Shown here in pieces: positions 55,545 through 64,000 of a stretch of DNA of 64,000 nucleotides. The notes under the pieces were generated by a model. That model was given only the letters and a program-made list of their open reading frames with translations, was not told the DNA's origin and ran no database searches. Source of the stretch: Litchfieldella qijiaojingensis (GTDB lineage Bacteria > Pseudomonadota > Gammaproteobacteria > Pseudomonadales > Halomonadaceae); NCBI RefSeq assembly GCF_014651875.1, contig NZ_BMXS01000004.1, forward strand, positions 124,001 to 188,000, given 5' to 3'. Made by a program: the position numbers and the translations under genes. Each line of letters opens with the position of its first letter. The stretch's first letter is position 1.

Positions 55545-56459
55545 ATGGCCAAGTCCCGTTATCCCGAATCTTTCGCCCACCCGCGTTATTGGCCGACCTG
55601 GCTGACCATCGGATCGATGCGTATCGTCGCCTGGCTACCTTGGCGGGTGAAGCTCGCACTCGGCAAGGCGCTGGGTCTGTTGGCCTGGCGGCTGGCCAAG
55701 CGCCGTCGGCATATCACCGATACCAACCTGCGCCTGTGCTTTCCCGAAAAGAGCGAGGAAGAGCGCCGTGCACTGGTGCGCGAAACCTTCATCGCCAACG
55801 GCCTTGGGGTCGTCGAAACTGCGACCGGCTGGTGCCGTGACCCCGAGCACCTACGCCACCGGGTAACCTTCAAGGGACAGGAGCACATGGCCCGGGTCCA
55901 GGCCGAGGGCAAGGGAGCGCTGATCATCGGCGTGCACTTTTCCACGCTGGATCTGGGCGGTGCGCTGCATTCGCTGTTCTTTCCCGCCGACGTGGTCTAT
56001 CGGCCCCACGACAATCCCCTGTTCGAGCGCTTCATGACCCGTGCGCGCAATCGCATCTTCGGTACCTCCATCGATCGTCACGATCTGCGCGGCGTGGTGA
56101 GGCGCATCAAGTCCGGTCACCATGTTTGGTATTCGCCGGACCAGGATTTCGGCCGTGGTGCCAGCGTGTTCGCGCCTTTCTTCGGTGTGGAGGCGGCCAC
56201 GATCAAACTTACCGCCAAGATTGCCCGCATGACGGGAGCTCCGGTCATGCCGCTCATGTTCCACCGCAATCCCGACAATCGCACCTATACCCTGGAATAC
56301 TTGCCGCCCCTGCGCGATTTTCCCAGTGGCGATGAAGTGGCGGATGCCGCGCGTATCAACGCCTTCATCGAGAGCGCCATTCGCAAGCATCCCGAGCAGT
56401 ACCTGTGGTTGCACCGGCGTTTCAAGACACGCCCGAAAGGGGAGGTCCGCGTCTACTGA
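55545..56459 (+). CDS. LpxL/LpxM-type lipid A lauroyl acyltransferase
   Basis: A 304-residue HtrB-family protein: FAHPRYWPTWLTIGSMRIVAWLPW as membrane segment, RRRHITDTNLRLCFPEKSEEER, the H-x4-D motif in IIGVHFSTLDLGGAL, YRPHDNPLFERFMTRARN, and VWYSPDQDFGRGASVFAPFFGVEAATI. These fit LpxL, which adds the secondary acyl chain to Kdo2-lipid IVA using acyl-ACP. Unlike the homologue at 21390-22331 it is far from the pigment locus and is presumably the housekeeping copy. Its ribosome site is weak. Confidence 0.9.
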   Translation: MAKSRYPESFAHPRYWPTWLTIGSMRIVAWLPWRVKLALGKALGLLAWRLAKRRRHITDTNLRLCFPEKSEEERRALVRETFIANGLGVVETATGWCRDPEHLRHRVTFKGQEHMARVQAEGKGALIIGVHFSTLDLGGALHSLFFPADVVYRPHDNPLFERFMTRARNRIFGTSIDRHDLRGVVRRIKSGHHVWYSPDQDFGRGASVFAPFFGVEAATIKLTAKIARMTGAPVMPLMFHRNPDNRTYTLEYLPPLRDFPSGDEVADAARINAFIESAIRKHPEQYLWLHRRFKTRPKGEVRVY

Positions 56460-56554
56460 GGATGAATGCAGGGAGTTACCCTCGGTAACTTGACCCTTTG
56501 TTCAGGGCTGTCGAGTCTGAATGAGGGTGGCAATCTTGGAAAGGAGGCCTCCTC

Positions 56555-56710
56555 ATGCTCGGCAATGCCCTCCTGTTCCTGCTCGTCGCCGTTATCGCCG
56601 CTGTCGTGGGCTTCAGTGGTATCGCGGGAGTGGCCACGGTCATCGCCCAGGGGCTATGCGTGCTGTTTCTCATCCTGTTCGTCGTGTCGCTGATTCGCGG
56701 CAGACGTTGA
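56555..56710 (+). CDS. DUF1328 small membrane protein (YtjA-like)
   Basis: A 51-residue hydrophobic protein: [20 protein letters not shown] then [30 protein letters not shown]. Two membrane helices around a Gly-rich turn and the C-terminal VSLIRGRR match DUF1328. AAGGAGG lies six to seven bases upstream of the ATG. Its function is unknown; relatives are general-stress-induced. Another frame over the same bases is longer but compositionally odd (Cys/Ser-rich) and is rejected. Confidence 0.88.
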   Translation: MLGNALLFLLVAVIAAVVGFSGIAGVATVIAQGLCVLFLILFVVSLIRGRR

Positions 56711-56738
56711 TAGACACAAGAAAGTCTCGTCTCGAATA

Positions 56739-56771
56739 TGAACTGACCCCCAACAACTGGGGGTCAGTTCA
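56739..56771 (+). repeat. 13-bp perfect hairpin without T tract
   Basis: TGAACTGACCCCC (56739-56751), 7-base loop, GGGGGTCAGTTCA (56759-56771). The stem is perfect. Neither strand has a T run after it, so it is not a standard terminator, though it lies between two convergent genes and may work as a bidirectional one or be a small repeat element. Confidence 0.55.
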
Positions 56772-56845
56772 CGCCTGCTACATGAGGAGAGCGAGCACCG
56801 CATAACGCAGTGATTGAGTCGCGCGGCCATGTATTCAGTACTTCC

Positions 56846-58513
<1,668 letters not shown>

Positions 58514-58644
58514 CCACTTGGGTTAGGGGTTTCAGTGGCCACCGATGATAGTGGCCGTTACCTCGAAAGGCCAGTACCCCATTGGCCTTGGCCAAACGAC
58601 AATGGGCGCCCGCGCGCCCATCACGATGTCGTCCCAAGGGGAAA

Positions 58645-58860
58645 TTATTCTTCGCCGTCGTCTTCCAACTCCAGCAGCCAATCATCCTCGATGGCACGCC
58701 TCAGGCGGCGTTCCTCGAGCAGGGCTTCGACCCGACGCCGCGCGCGCAGGGTATCGGCCCGACTGCTGGGGCGTGAACGGGTATAGTGTTCGTCGTTGAC
58801 GGCGTCGAAGAAGTCCTGCTCGTCGTCGAGGGAGTCGTTGACAAGTTGTTCTCGGCTCAT
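58645..58860 (-). CDS. small charged hypothetical protein (PA3496-like?)
   Basis: A 71-residue hydrophilic protein with an acidic N terminus (SLDDEQDFFDAVNDEH), an Arg-rich helix (SRADTLRARRRVEALLEERRLRRAIEDDW) and an acidic tail. GGAGGA precedes the ATG at 58860, which supports it being real. It resembles small cytoplasmic proteins labelled PA3496 family; the match is tentative and no function is known. It is upstream of ettA on the same strand with 131 bases between. Confidence 0.7.
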   Translation of the reverse strand: MSREQLVNDSLDDEQDFFDAVNDEHYTRSRPSSRADTLRARRRVEALLEERRLRRAIEDDWLLELEDDGEE

Positions 58861-59129
58861 GCGATGTCCTCCCATGACCCTGATGCTGACATTACACCCT
58901 GTAAAACGGGTACTTGCACCTAGGTGGGCAATACCCGAAGGGCGCCAACAGGCACCGGGCGGCACCTGCGGCCCTTATAGCCTCAGTTTAGAGAAAGGGC
59001 AAGAGGGCAGGGCAAAAAATCAGGACCGCCCCTGTCGATTCCTCCGGCGTTCGCTTCATTCCCCTGCGCGGGTCACTATGATGGATGTGTCTTGTTATCA
59101 TGCCCTCAATCTCTTGACGGAAACGACAT

Positions 59130-59399
59130 ATGGCACGAATTCGCATCCATTATTGCACGCAATGCCAGTGGCTTCTGCGTGCCGGCTGGTACGCCCAGGA
59201 ATTGCTCTCGACCTTCGGCGAGTCGCTAGAGGAGGTGGCATTGGTGCCGTCCCATGGTGGCTATTTCGAGATCTTCTACGACGATGTCTCGTTATGGGAG
59301 CGCAAGCGCGACGGCGGCTTCCCGGATATCAAGACCCTCAAGCAGCGTGTTCGCGACCGGCTCGACCCCGAGCGTGATCTTGGTCATATTGATCGATAA
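59130..59399 (+). CDS. SelT/SelW/SelH (Rdx) family protein
   Basis: An 89-residue thioredoxin-like Rdx protein. IRIHYCTQCQWLLRAGWYAQELLSTFGESL has the CxxC redox motif (Cys9, Cys12) where animal homologues have CxxU, and GGYFEIFYDDVSLWERKRDGGFPDIKTLKQRVRD is the conserved C-terminal half. It probably forms mixed disulfides in redox control. The ATG at 59130 is supported by homology; the ribosome site (GGAAACG) is modest. Confidence 0.9.
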   Translation: MARIRIHYCTQCQWLLRAGWYAQELLSTFGESLEEVALVPSHGGYFEIFYDDVSLWERKRDGGFPDIKTLKQRVRDRLDPERDLGHIDR

Positions 59400-59405
59400 T
59401 CTGAC

Positions 59406-59475
59406 TTCGAGCTTCGAGCTTCGAGCTTCGAGCTTCGAGCTTCGAGCGTCGAGCGTCGAGCGTCGAGCGTCGAGC
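59406..59475. repeat. heptanucleotide tandem repeat, 10 units
   Basis: Six TTCGAGC units (59406-59447) run directly into four GTCGAGC units (59448-59475). The array starts seven bases after the SelW-like stop and ends 28 bases before the amidohydrolase start. The one-base step change shows local homogenisation. Copy number probably varies between strains. Confidence 0.95.
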
Positions 59476-59503
59476 CTGGGTTTCGAAAACACCGGTTTGT
59501 GCG

Positions 59504-60934
59504 ATGCATATAAAGCCAGCTGCCATCCTCGTCCTGTTGCCGCTCCTTGTTGTCGCCGTACCCGCACGAAGCGCGGAATCCGTCTTTCTGACCGGTGCAA
59601 CGGTTTACGACGGCACCGGCACAGCGGCACTGGAGAATGCCGTGATCGAAGTCAAGGGCGAGCAGATCGCGTGCATCGGTGGTGAGGCCACCTGCCCCGT
59701 AACCGCGGGGGCGGAGACGGTCGATGTCAGCGACCGGTTCATCACGCCGGGGCTTGTGGATGCGCATGTCCACTTCTCGCAGACCGGCTGGTTGGATGGC
59801 CGCCCCGATAGCCGGATCGGCCACGACTTCTACGACTATGAAGCCCTGCAGCAGGCCCTGAGCGCAACCCCGGATCGTTGGTATCGCGCCTACCTCTGTT
59901 CGGGCGTCACCGCCGTTTACGACGTGGGCGGCTTTCCGTGGACACTGGAGCTCGAAGATCACGCCGCGGATCATCCGGAGCGTCCACACGTTCGGCCCGC
60001 CGGTCCATTGATCACACACTTCGAACCGGTGTTCCCCATCTTCCAGGTGTTGGACACCGGCCTGTTCTTGCCGATGCGTACCGATGAGGAGGCCCGCGCC
60101 AGTGTGCGAGAGCTCGCGGGAATGGGCGCACGAGCCATCAAGGTGTGGTATCTCGACCCACCGCAGGACGAAACAGAAGCGCTAGACAAACGTCTGCTGC
60201 TGATTGGGCGGGAAGCTCGGGCACAGGGCGTCCCGCTTGTGGTGCATGCCACGCAACTTCGCGGGGCGAAGGTCGCGGTGCGGGCTGGAGCGCACATGCT
60301 GGCGCACAGTGTCAGGGACCGCCATGTGGACGAGGAATTTCTCCGCCTGGCTCGTCAAGTGGGAACCTACTACGTGCCCACGCTAATCGTCTTCCAGAAC
60401 TGGACGCGGGCGATAGCCAGCGTCGCCATCGGCAAACCGCCCTCCCTCGATGACCCCAATGATTGTATTGACGCCGAAACGCGCCGCGTGGTCCAGGATG
60501 CAGCTCGACTTCATGCGACACTCCCTGACAAGCTGCGCTACCTCGCCCGCGTGATCAGCAGGCGGGTGAATGAAGCCCGGCAAAGCGCAATCATGGAGGA
60601 GAACCTCCGGCGTGTGTACGAGGCCGGTATCCCTATCGCCACGGGTACCGATGCGGGCAACCCGCTCACGTTTCACGGTCCCTCGATCTACCGTGAGATG
60701 GAGGCGATGGAGCGGGCTGGAATCCCGGCGGCAGAGGTGCTGGTGATGTCGACGCGCCATGGGGCAGCGGCCATGGAGCGGCTTGACGACTTCGGGACGC
60801 TGGAGGCGGGCAAGCTGGCTGATCTCATCGTGCTCAGGGAGGATCCGGGGGAATCAACGCACGCGTTCCGGAGCATCACTCACGTGATGCGCGGCGGGAC
60901 CCTGCATGAGATCACGCGGTTTGCCGCCGAGTAA
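59504..60934 (+). CDS. secreted amidohydrolase (imidazolonepropionase-like)
   Basis: A 476-residue metal-dependent hydrolase with a signal peptide (about 1-24, ARSA). The metal-site residues are visible: His88-x-His90 (VDAHVHF), a Lys in RAIKVWYLD, His in LVVHATQL, His in MLAHSVRD and Asp in IATGTDAGNP. The C-terminal LGTLEAGKLADLIVL closes the composite domain. Related periplasmic enzymes act on dipeptides or cyclic amides (Xaa-Pro-type carboxypeptidases); the substrate here is unknown. It lacks a clear ribosome site and is flanked by a tandem repeat. Confidence 0.87.
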   Translation: MHIKPAAILVLLPLLVVAVPARSAESVFLTGATVYDGTGTAALENAVIEVKGEQIACIGGEATCPVTAGAETVDVSDRFITPGLVDAHVHFSQTGWLDGRPDSRIGHDFYDYEALQQALSATPDRWYRAYLCSGVTAVYDVGGFPWTLELEDHAADHPERPHVRPAGPLITHFEPVFPIFQVLDTGLFLPMRTDEEARASVRELAGMGARAIKVWYLDPPQDETEALDKRLLLIGREARAQGVPLVVHATQLRGAKVAVRAGAHMLAHSVRDRHVDEEFLRLARQVGTYYVPTLIVFQNWTRAIASVAIGKPPSLDDPNDCIDAETRRVVQDAARLHATLPDKLRYLARVISRRVNEARQSAIMEENLRRVYEAGIPIATGTDAGNPLTFHGPSIYREMEAMERAGIPAAEVLVMSTRHGAAAMERLDDFGTLEAGKLADLIVLREDPGESTHAFRSITHVMRGGTLHEITRFAAE

Positions 60935-60952
60935 GGCTTGGCTCTCAGGCGG

Positions 60953-61648
60953 TCAGTCCTGATCGCTGAGCGACAGGTCGGCACGCGATTCCAGCAGCGC
61001 TTCGAGTTCTGGCCAGATATTGTCGAGGATACGTGGTTGGGCATCGGCAGTGGGGTGGATGCCGTCGCCCTGCATCAGCGACTGGTCCAGGGCGATATCC
61101 TCAAGGAGGAACGGGACCAATGGCACATCGTAGCGGTCGGCAAGCTCGGTGTAGACGTTGCGAAACGCCTCGCGGTAGGCATTGCCGTAGTTGGGGGGGA
61201 TATCGATGCCCAGCAGCATGACTGCGGCGCCGGTCGCCTGACTAGCCTTGATCATCTCGGCCAGGTTGGCTTGCATCTGACGTGGCGGCAGACCGCGCAG
61301 GCCGTCGTTGCCGCCGAGTTCCAATAGCACCAACTCGGGTTCATGCTGTCGTAACAGGTCGGGCAAACGCGATACACCGCCCGAAGTGGTTTCGCCACTG
61401 ATACTGGCGTTGATCACCTGGGCCTCGTCACCCAGGCGTTCGGCCAGCAGTTGCACCCAGCCTCGGTCCCGCTCGATGCCATAAGCGGCGCTCAGGCTGT
61501 CGCCCATCACCAGTAGAGTGGGGCGCGCGTCGGCCAGCAAGGGGGCCGGCACTACGCACAACCAGACCAGACATGCCAGCCACAGCCGGGCAGCCGCACG
61601 CTGTGAATCCAGTGGACCACGCAGGAAAACAGGGAATTCTCGTACCAT
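60953..61648 (-). CDS. tesA: multifunctional lysophospholipase/thioesterase/arylesterase TesA
   Basis: A 231-residue SGNH hydrolase with a signal peptide (about 18-40). Ser51 in LLVMGDSLSAAYGI (block I), Gly in INASISGETTSGG (II), Asn in LLELGGNDGLRG (III) and Asp-His in GDGIHPTADAQ (V) form the active site. It is periplasmic. The ATG at 61648 has GAGAGGAA upstream and overlaps the start codon of the divergent ABC gene. The tesA / ybbA-ybbP divergence is conserved in gammaproteobacteria. Confidence 0.93.
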   Translation of the reverse strand: MVREFPVFLRGPLDSQRAAARLWLACLVWLCVVPAPLLADARPTLLVMGDSLSAAYGIERDRGWVQLLAERLGDEAQVINASISGETTSGGVSRLPDLLRQHEPELVLLELGGNDGLRGLPPRQMQANLAEMIKASQATGAAVMLLGIDIPPNYGNAYREAFRNVYTELADRYDVPLVPFLLEDIALDQSLMQGDGIHPTADAQPRILDNIWPELEALLESRADLSLSDQD

Positions 61649-62363
61649 GTTCGATTCCTCTCGCCCCGATTCGACTCCGATTCTACATGCTCGGGCCTTA
61701 TGCAAGCAGGTAACCAGTGGCGAACGATGTCTGACCATTCTGAGTGACTTGGAACTCACGGTGTCTCCGGGCGAGACATTGGCGATCCTTGGTGCCAGCG
61801 GTGCCGGAAAATCGACGTTGCTGGGCTTGCTGGCTGGGCTGGACTTGCCGACCAGCGGTGAAATGAGCTTGTTCGGAGAATCGTTGACCACGCTCGACGA
61901 GGATGGCCGGGCCCGGTTGCGGGCAGGTCGAGTGGGGTTCGTGTTCCAGAACTTCCAGTTGTTGCCGACCCTGACAGCACTGGAGAACGTGCTGTTGCCT
62001 CTGGAATTGGCGCCGCTGGCCGATAGCGAAGCTCGCGGCCGCGACTGGCTGGCGCGGGTTGGCCTCGGCGAACGCCTGGACCATCTGCCCAAGCAACTCT
62101 CCGGCGGCGAGCAGCAACGTGTTGCCTTGGCACGTGCCTTCGTCACCGGCCCTGAACTGGTGTTTGCCGATGAACCCACCGGAAACCTTGACCAAGGTAC
62201 CGGCAAGAAGATCATCGATCTGCTGTTCGAACTCAACCACGAGGCTGGTACCACCCTGGTGCTGGTGACCCACGATCACGCCCTGGCGCGGCGCTGCGAT
62301 CGTTGCCTGCGCCTGGAAGATGGCTACCTCGTCGCCATGCAGTACGACGAGGTGGAAGCATGA
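61647..62363 (+). CDS. ABC transporter ATP-binding protein (YbbA/LolD type)
   Basis: A 238-residue ATPase: Walker A GASGAGKST (49-57), Q loop FQNFQLLPTLTALENV, signature LSGGEQQRVALARA and Walker B VFADEPTGNLD. This MacB/LolD-type ATPase pairs with the large permease encoded next (four-base ATGA overlap), as YbbA with YbbP. The transported lipid or envelope substrate is not known. The ATG at 61647 has AGGGA 12 bases upstream and shares two base pairs with the tesA start. Confidence 0.92.
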   Translation: MFDSSRPDSTPILHARALCKQVTSGERCLTILSDLELTVSPGETLAILGASGAGKSTLLGLLAGLDLPTSGEMSLFGESLTTLDEDGRARLRAGRVGFVFQNFQLLPTLTALENVLLPLELAPLADSEARGRDWLARVGLGERLDHLPKQLSGGEQQRVALARAFVTGPELVFADEPTGNLDQGTGKKIIDLLFELNHEAGTTLVLVTHDHALARRCDRCLRLEDGYLVAMQYDEVEA

Positions 62364-64000
62364 GTAACACCACGCGTCTCGACGACGGCCGGCAAGCCGC
62401 GCCGCTGTCGGTACCCGGTCACGTCATGCGCTGGCTGCTCCTCTCCTGGCGGGGCTTGCATCGAGACTTTCGCGCCGCCGATGTGCGGGCTCTGTTCGTG
62501 GCCCTGGCCTTGGCGGTCGCCGCGGCGACCATGATCGGTTTCTTCCTCGACCGTCTGGAGCGTGGTCTGGAGCGCCAGGCCGGCCAGTTGCTGGGTGGCG
62601 ACCTGGTGCTCGAGCAGTCGCGGCCCTTCGACGCTAACCTCAAACGCGAACTGCGTGAGGCCGGGCTGACCATCAGCAACCAGGTTGACATGGTGTCGAT
62701 GGTCAGTCGCGAAGGTGCCTTCCAGCCGGCCAGCCTCAAGGTGGTCGACGAGCGCTACCCACTCTACGGCGCGGTGCATGTCGATCGAGGAGAGGGTGTC
62801 GAACTGGTGGCCAGCGGGCCGGCACCCGGCGAGGCATGGCTTGCGCCGCGTCTGGCGCAACTCATCGAAGTGTCGTTGGGCGATGACATTCAGGTTGGTG
62901 AGACCTCGCTGACCGTGAGCGGCTTGATAGAGCGTGAACCCGACCAGTCGGCTGGCTTTTCCAGTTTCAACCCGCGACTGATGATGAACCTGACCGATCT
63001 CGATGCGACCAATCTGGTACAACCTGGGTCACGCGTCGAGTTCGAATTGCTTGCCGCCGGCTCGCCTGAAGCCGTGGCCAGTCTGGAGCGGCGACTCGAC
63101 CAATTGCGGCGCGACGGGGTCGAGGTGCGCGACGTGCGGGTCGATCGTCCGGCGCTAGGGCGCTCGCTGGAGCGGGCGGAAAAGTACCTGGGCCTGGCGG
63201 GGCTGGCGGCGGTGCTGCTGGCTGGAGTAGCAGTGGCCATGGCCACGCGACGTTATGTGGATCGTCACCTGGATACCGCGGCGCTACTGCGCTGTTTCGG
63301 AGCGTCCCAGGCCCAACTGACTCGCTTGTTCGCCCTGCAGTTGCTATGGCTGGCGCTTGCCGCTTCGTTGCTGGGCGCATTATTGGGTCTGGTTGGCCAG
63401 GCCGGGTTGCTGGCACTGCTGACGCGTTATCTGCCATTGGAGCTGCCGCCTCCCGGCCTGTTACCGTTGTGGTTGGGAATACTGACGGCCCTGGCGGTAT
63501 TGGTGGGCTTTGCTGGTCCTACACTGTTGCGGCTCAAGCGCGTCAGCGCACTCAAGGTGTTGCGCCGCGAGCTCGACCCCATGCCAGCGTCGGCCTGGCT
63601 GGTGGTTGGCGTGGCCAGTCTGGCCTTTGGTGCTCTGCTGTGGCTCTATTCCGGCGATGCCTGGCTTTCCTTCGGCCTGTTGGCGGGTGGGCTGATCATG
63701 CTAGTGGCGCTGTGGGCCACAGGGTGGCTGCTGCTGGGGGCGATATTGCGCCTGGCATCTCGGGTGTCGCTATCAAGAGGGGAAAATGGGCATGAGCTGC
63801 GTCAGGCGATCCGCCTGGGAGCCCGGCAACTGGCACGCCGGCGTCGCTCAAGCCTGGGGCAGATGCTCGCCTTTGCCGTGACCTTCGCCGCCATGGCGAT
63901 GATCGCCCTGGTACGCGGGGATCTGCTCACCACTTGGCAGGCCCAGCTCCCTGAGGATACGCCCAACTACTTCGCCATCAATATCCAGCCCAGCGAGCGC
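62360..64000 (+). CDS. ABC transporter permease, YbbP/FtsX family (cut by window edge)
   Basis: Starts with ATG at 62360, overlapping the ATPase stop, and stays open for 547 codons to the right edge; E. coli YbbP has about 800 residues, so about two thirds is present. After a short N-terminal tail comes a membrane helix (ALFVALALAVAAATMIGFFLDRLERG), a periplasmic domain, and the FtsX-type helix block (YLGLAGLAAVLLAGVAVAMATRRYVDRHLDTAALLRCFGASQAQL with the conserved GAS loop). A second FtsX repeat would lie beyond the window. Confidence 0.9.
   Translation, partial: MSNTTRLDDGRQAAPLSVPGHVMRWLLLSWRGLHRDFRAADVRALFVALALAVAAATMIGFFLDRLERGLERQAGQLLGGDLVLEQSRPFDANLKRELREAGLTISNQVDMVSMVSREGAFQPASLKVVDERYPLYGAVHVDRGEGVELVASGPAPGEAWLAPRLAQLIEVSLGDDIQVGETSLTVSGLIEREPDQSAGFSSFNPRLMMNLTDLDATNLVQPGSRVEFELLAAGSPEAVASLERRLDQLRRDGVEVRDVRVDRPALGRSLERAEKYLGLAGLAAVLLAGVAVAMATRRYVDRHLDTAALLRCFGASQAQLTRLFALQLLWLALAASLLGALLGLVGQAGLLALLTRYLPLELPPPGLLPLWLGILTALAVLVGFAGPTLLRLKRVSALKVLRRELDPMPASAWLVVGVASLAFGALLWLYSGDAWLSFGLLAGGLIMLVALWATGWLLLGAILRLASRVSLSRGENGHELRQAIRLGARQLARRRRSSLGQMLAFAVTFAAMAMIALVRGDLLTTWQAQLPEDTPNYFAINIQPSER

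Noticed and set aside
56466-56693. A 75-codon plus-strand frame over the DUF1328 gene
   Set aside because: Its translation is Cys/Ser-rich with no membrane logic; the shorter frame at 56555 has the ribosome site and family pattern.
59406-59475. The tandem repeat as a CRISPR array
   Set aside because: Units of seven bases are directly adjacent with no spacers, and no cas genes are present.

Overview
The window (about 60% G+C, densely packed, mostly with good Shine-Dalgarno sites) looks like a chromosomal segment from a gammaproteobacterium, most probably a member of the Halomonadaceae (Halomonas or a close relative). The clues are the ftsB-ispD-ispF-truD-surE-pcm-DUF368-nlpD-rpoS block, a hexR / zwf-pgl-eda locus as in pseudomonads and halomonads, an edd-glk operon divergent from gap, and rather acidic proteins. 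Taxonomy is inferred from gene content only. No rRNA, tRNA, prophage, insertion sequence or CRISPR array was seen.

Region 1 (1-9060): the end of a c-type cytochrome, a conserved hypothetical protein, an NfeD membrane protease with its slipin partner, an EamA transporter, a SulP anion transporter followed by a tandem universal stress protein, a DksA-like zinc-finger protein, a RidA protein and a membrane protein of unknown role.

Region 2 (9159-27272, all minus strand) is the highlight: a complete aryl polyene (APE) pigment locus. Read from its promoter it runs: chain-length-factor-like half ketosynthase, acyltransferase, two acyl carrier proteins, COG4648 membrane protein, an acyl-ACP ligase fused to a dehydratase, glycosyltransferase, LpxL-type acyltransferase, aromatic amino acid ammonia-lyase, thioesterase, LolA-like carrier, MMPL exporter, a flavoprotein with halogenase hallmarks, DUF3261 lipoprotein, ketosynthase, dehydratase, ketoreductase and a second ketosynthase. 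A small periplasmic protein, a phosphopantetheinyl transferase and a second LolA-like protein follow. Nearly all genes overlap by a few bases. The unusual points are the halogenase-like flavoenzyme, the absence of a methyltransferase, and a palindrome lying on the -35 element of the predicted promoter.

Region 3 (27494-42122): a lipoprotein, then central carbon metabolism. HexR is divergent from zwf-pgl-eda. A leftward run holds edd-glk-mutarotase-aldo/keto reductase and then pgi-fructokinase, and gap is divergent from edd. Together these genes take glucose and fructose to glucose 6-phosphate and through the Entner-Doudoroff pathway to pyruvate and glyceraldehyde 3-phosphate. Palindromes in the hexR-zwf and edd-gap gaps are candidate HexR operators.

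Region 4 (42262-52612): a small hypothetical protein, a PAS-GGDEF cyclase, a GNAT-like protein, then the housekeeping chain ftsB-ispD-ispF-truD-surE-pcm-DUF368-nlpD-rpoS.

Region 5 (52763-64000): a TolC-family outer membrane protein, alr, an LpxL-type acyltransferase, a tiny DUF1328 protein, ettA, a small acidic protein, a SelW-like protein, a heptanucleotide tandem repeat, a secreted amidohydrolase, and tesA divergent from a YbbA-YbbP-type ABC system that runs off the right edge.
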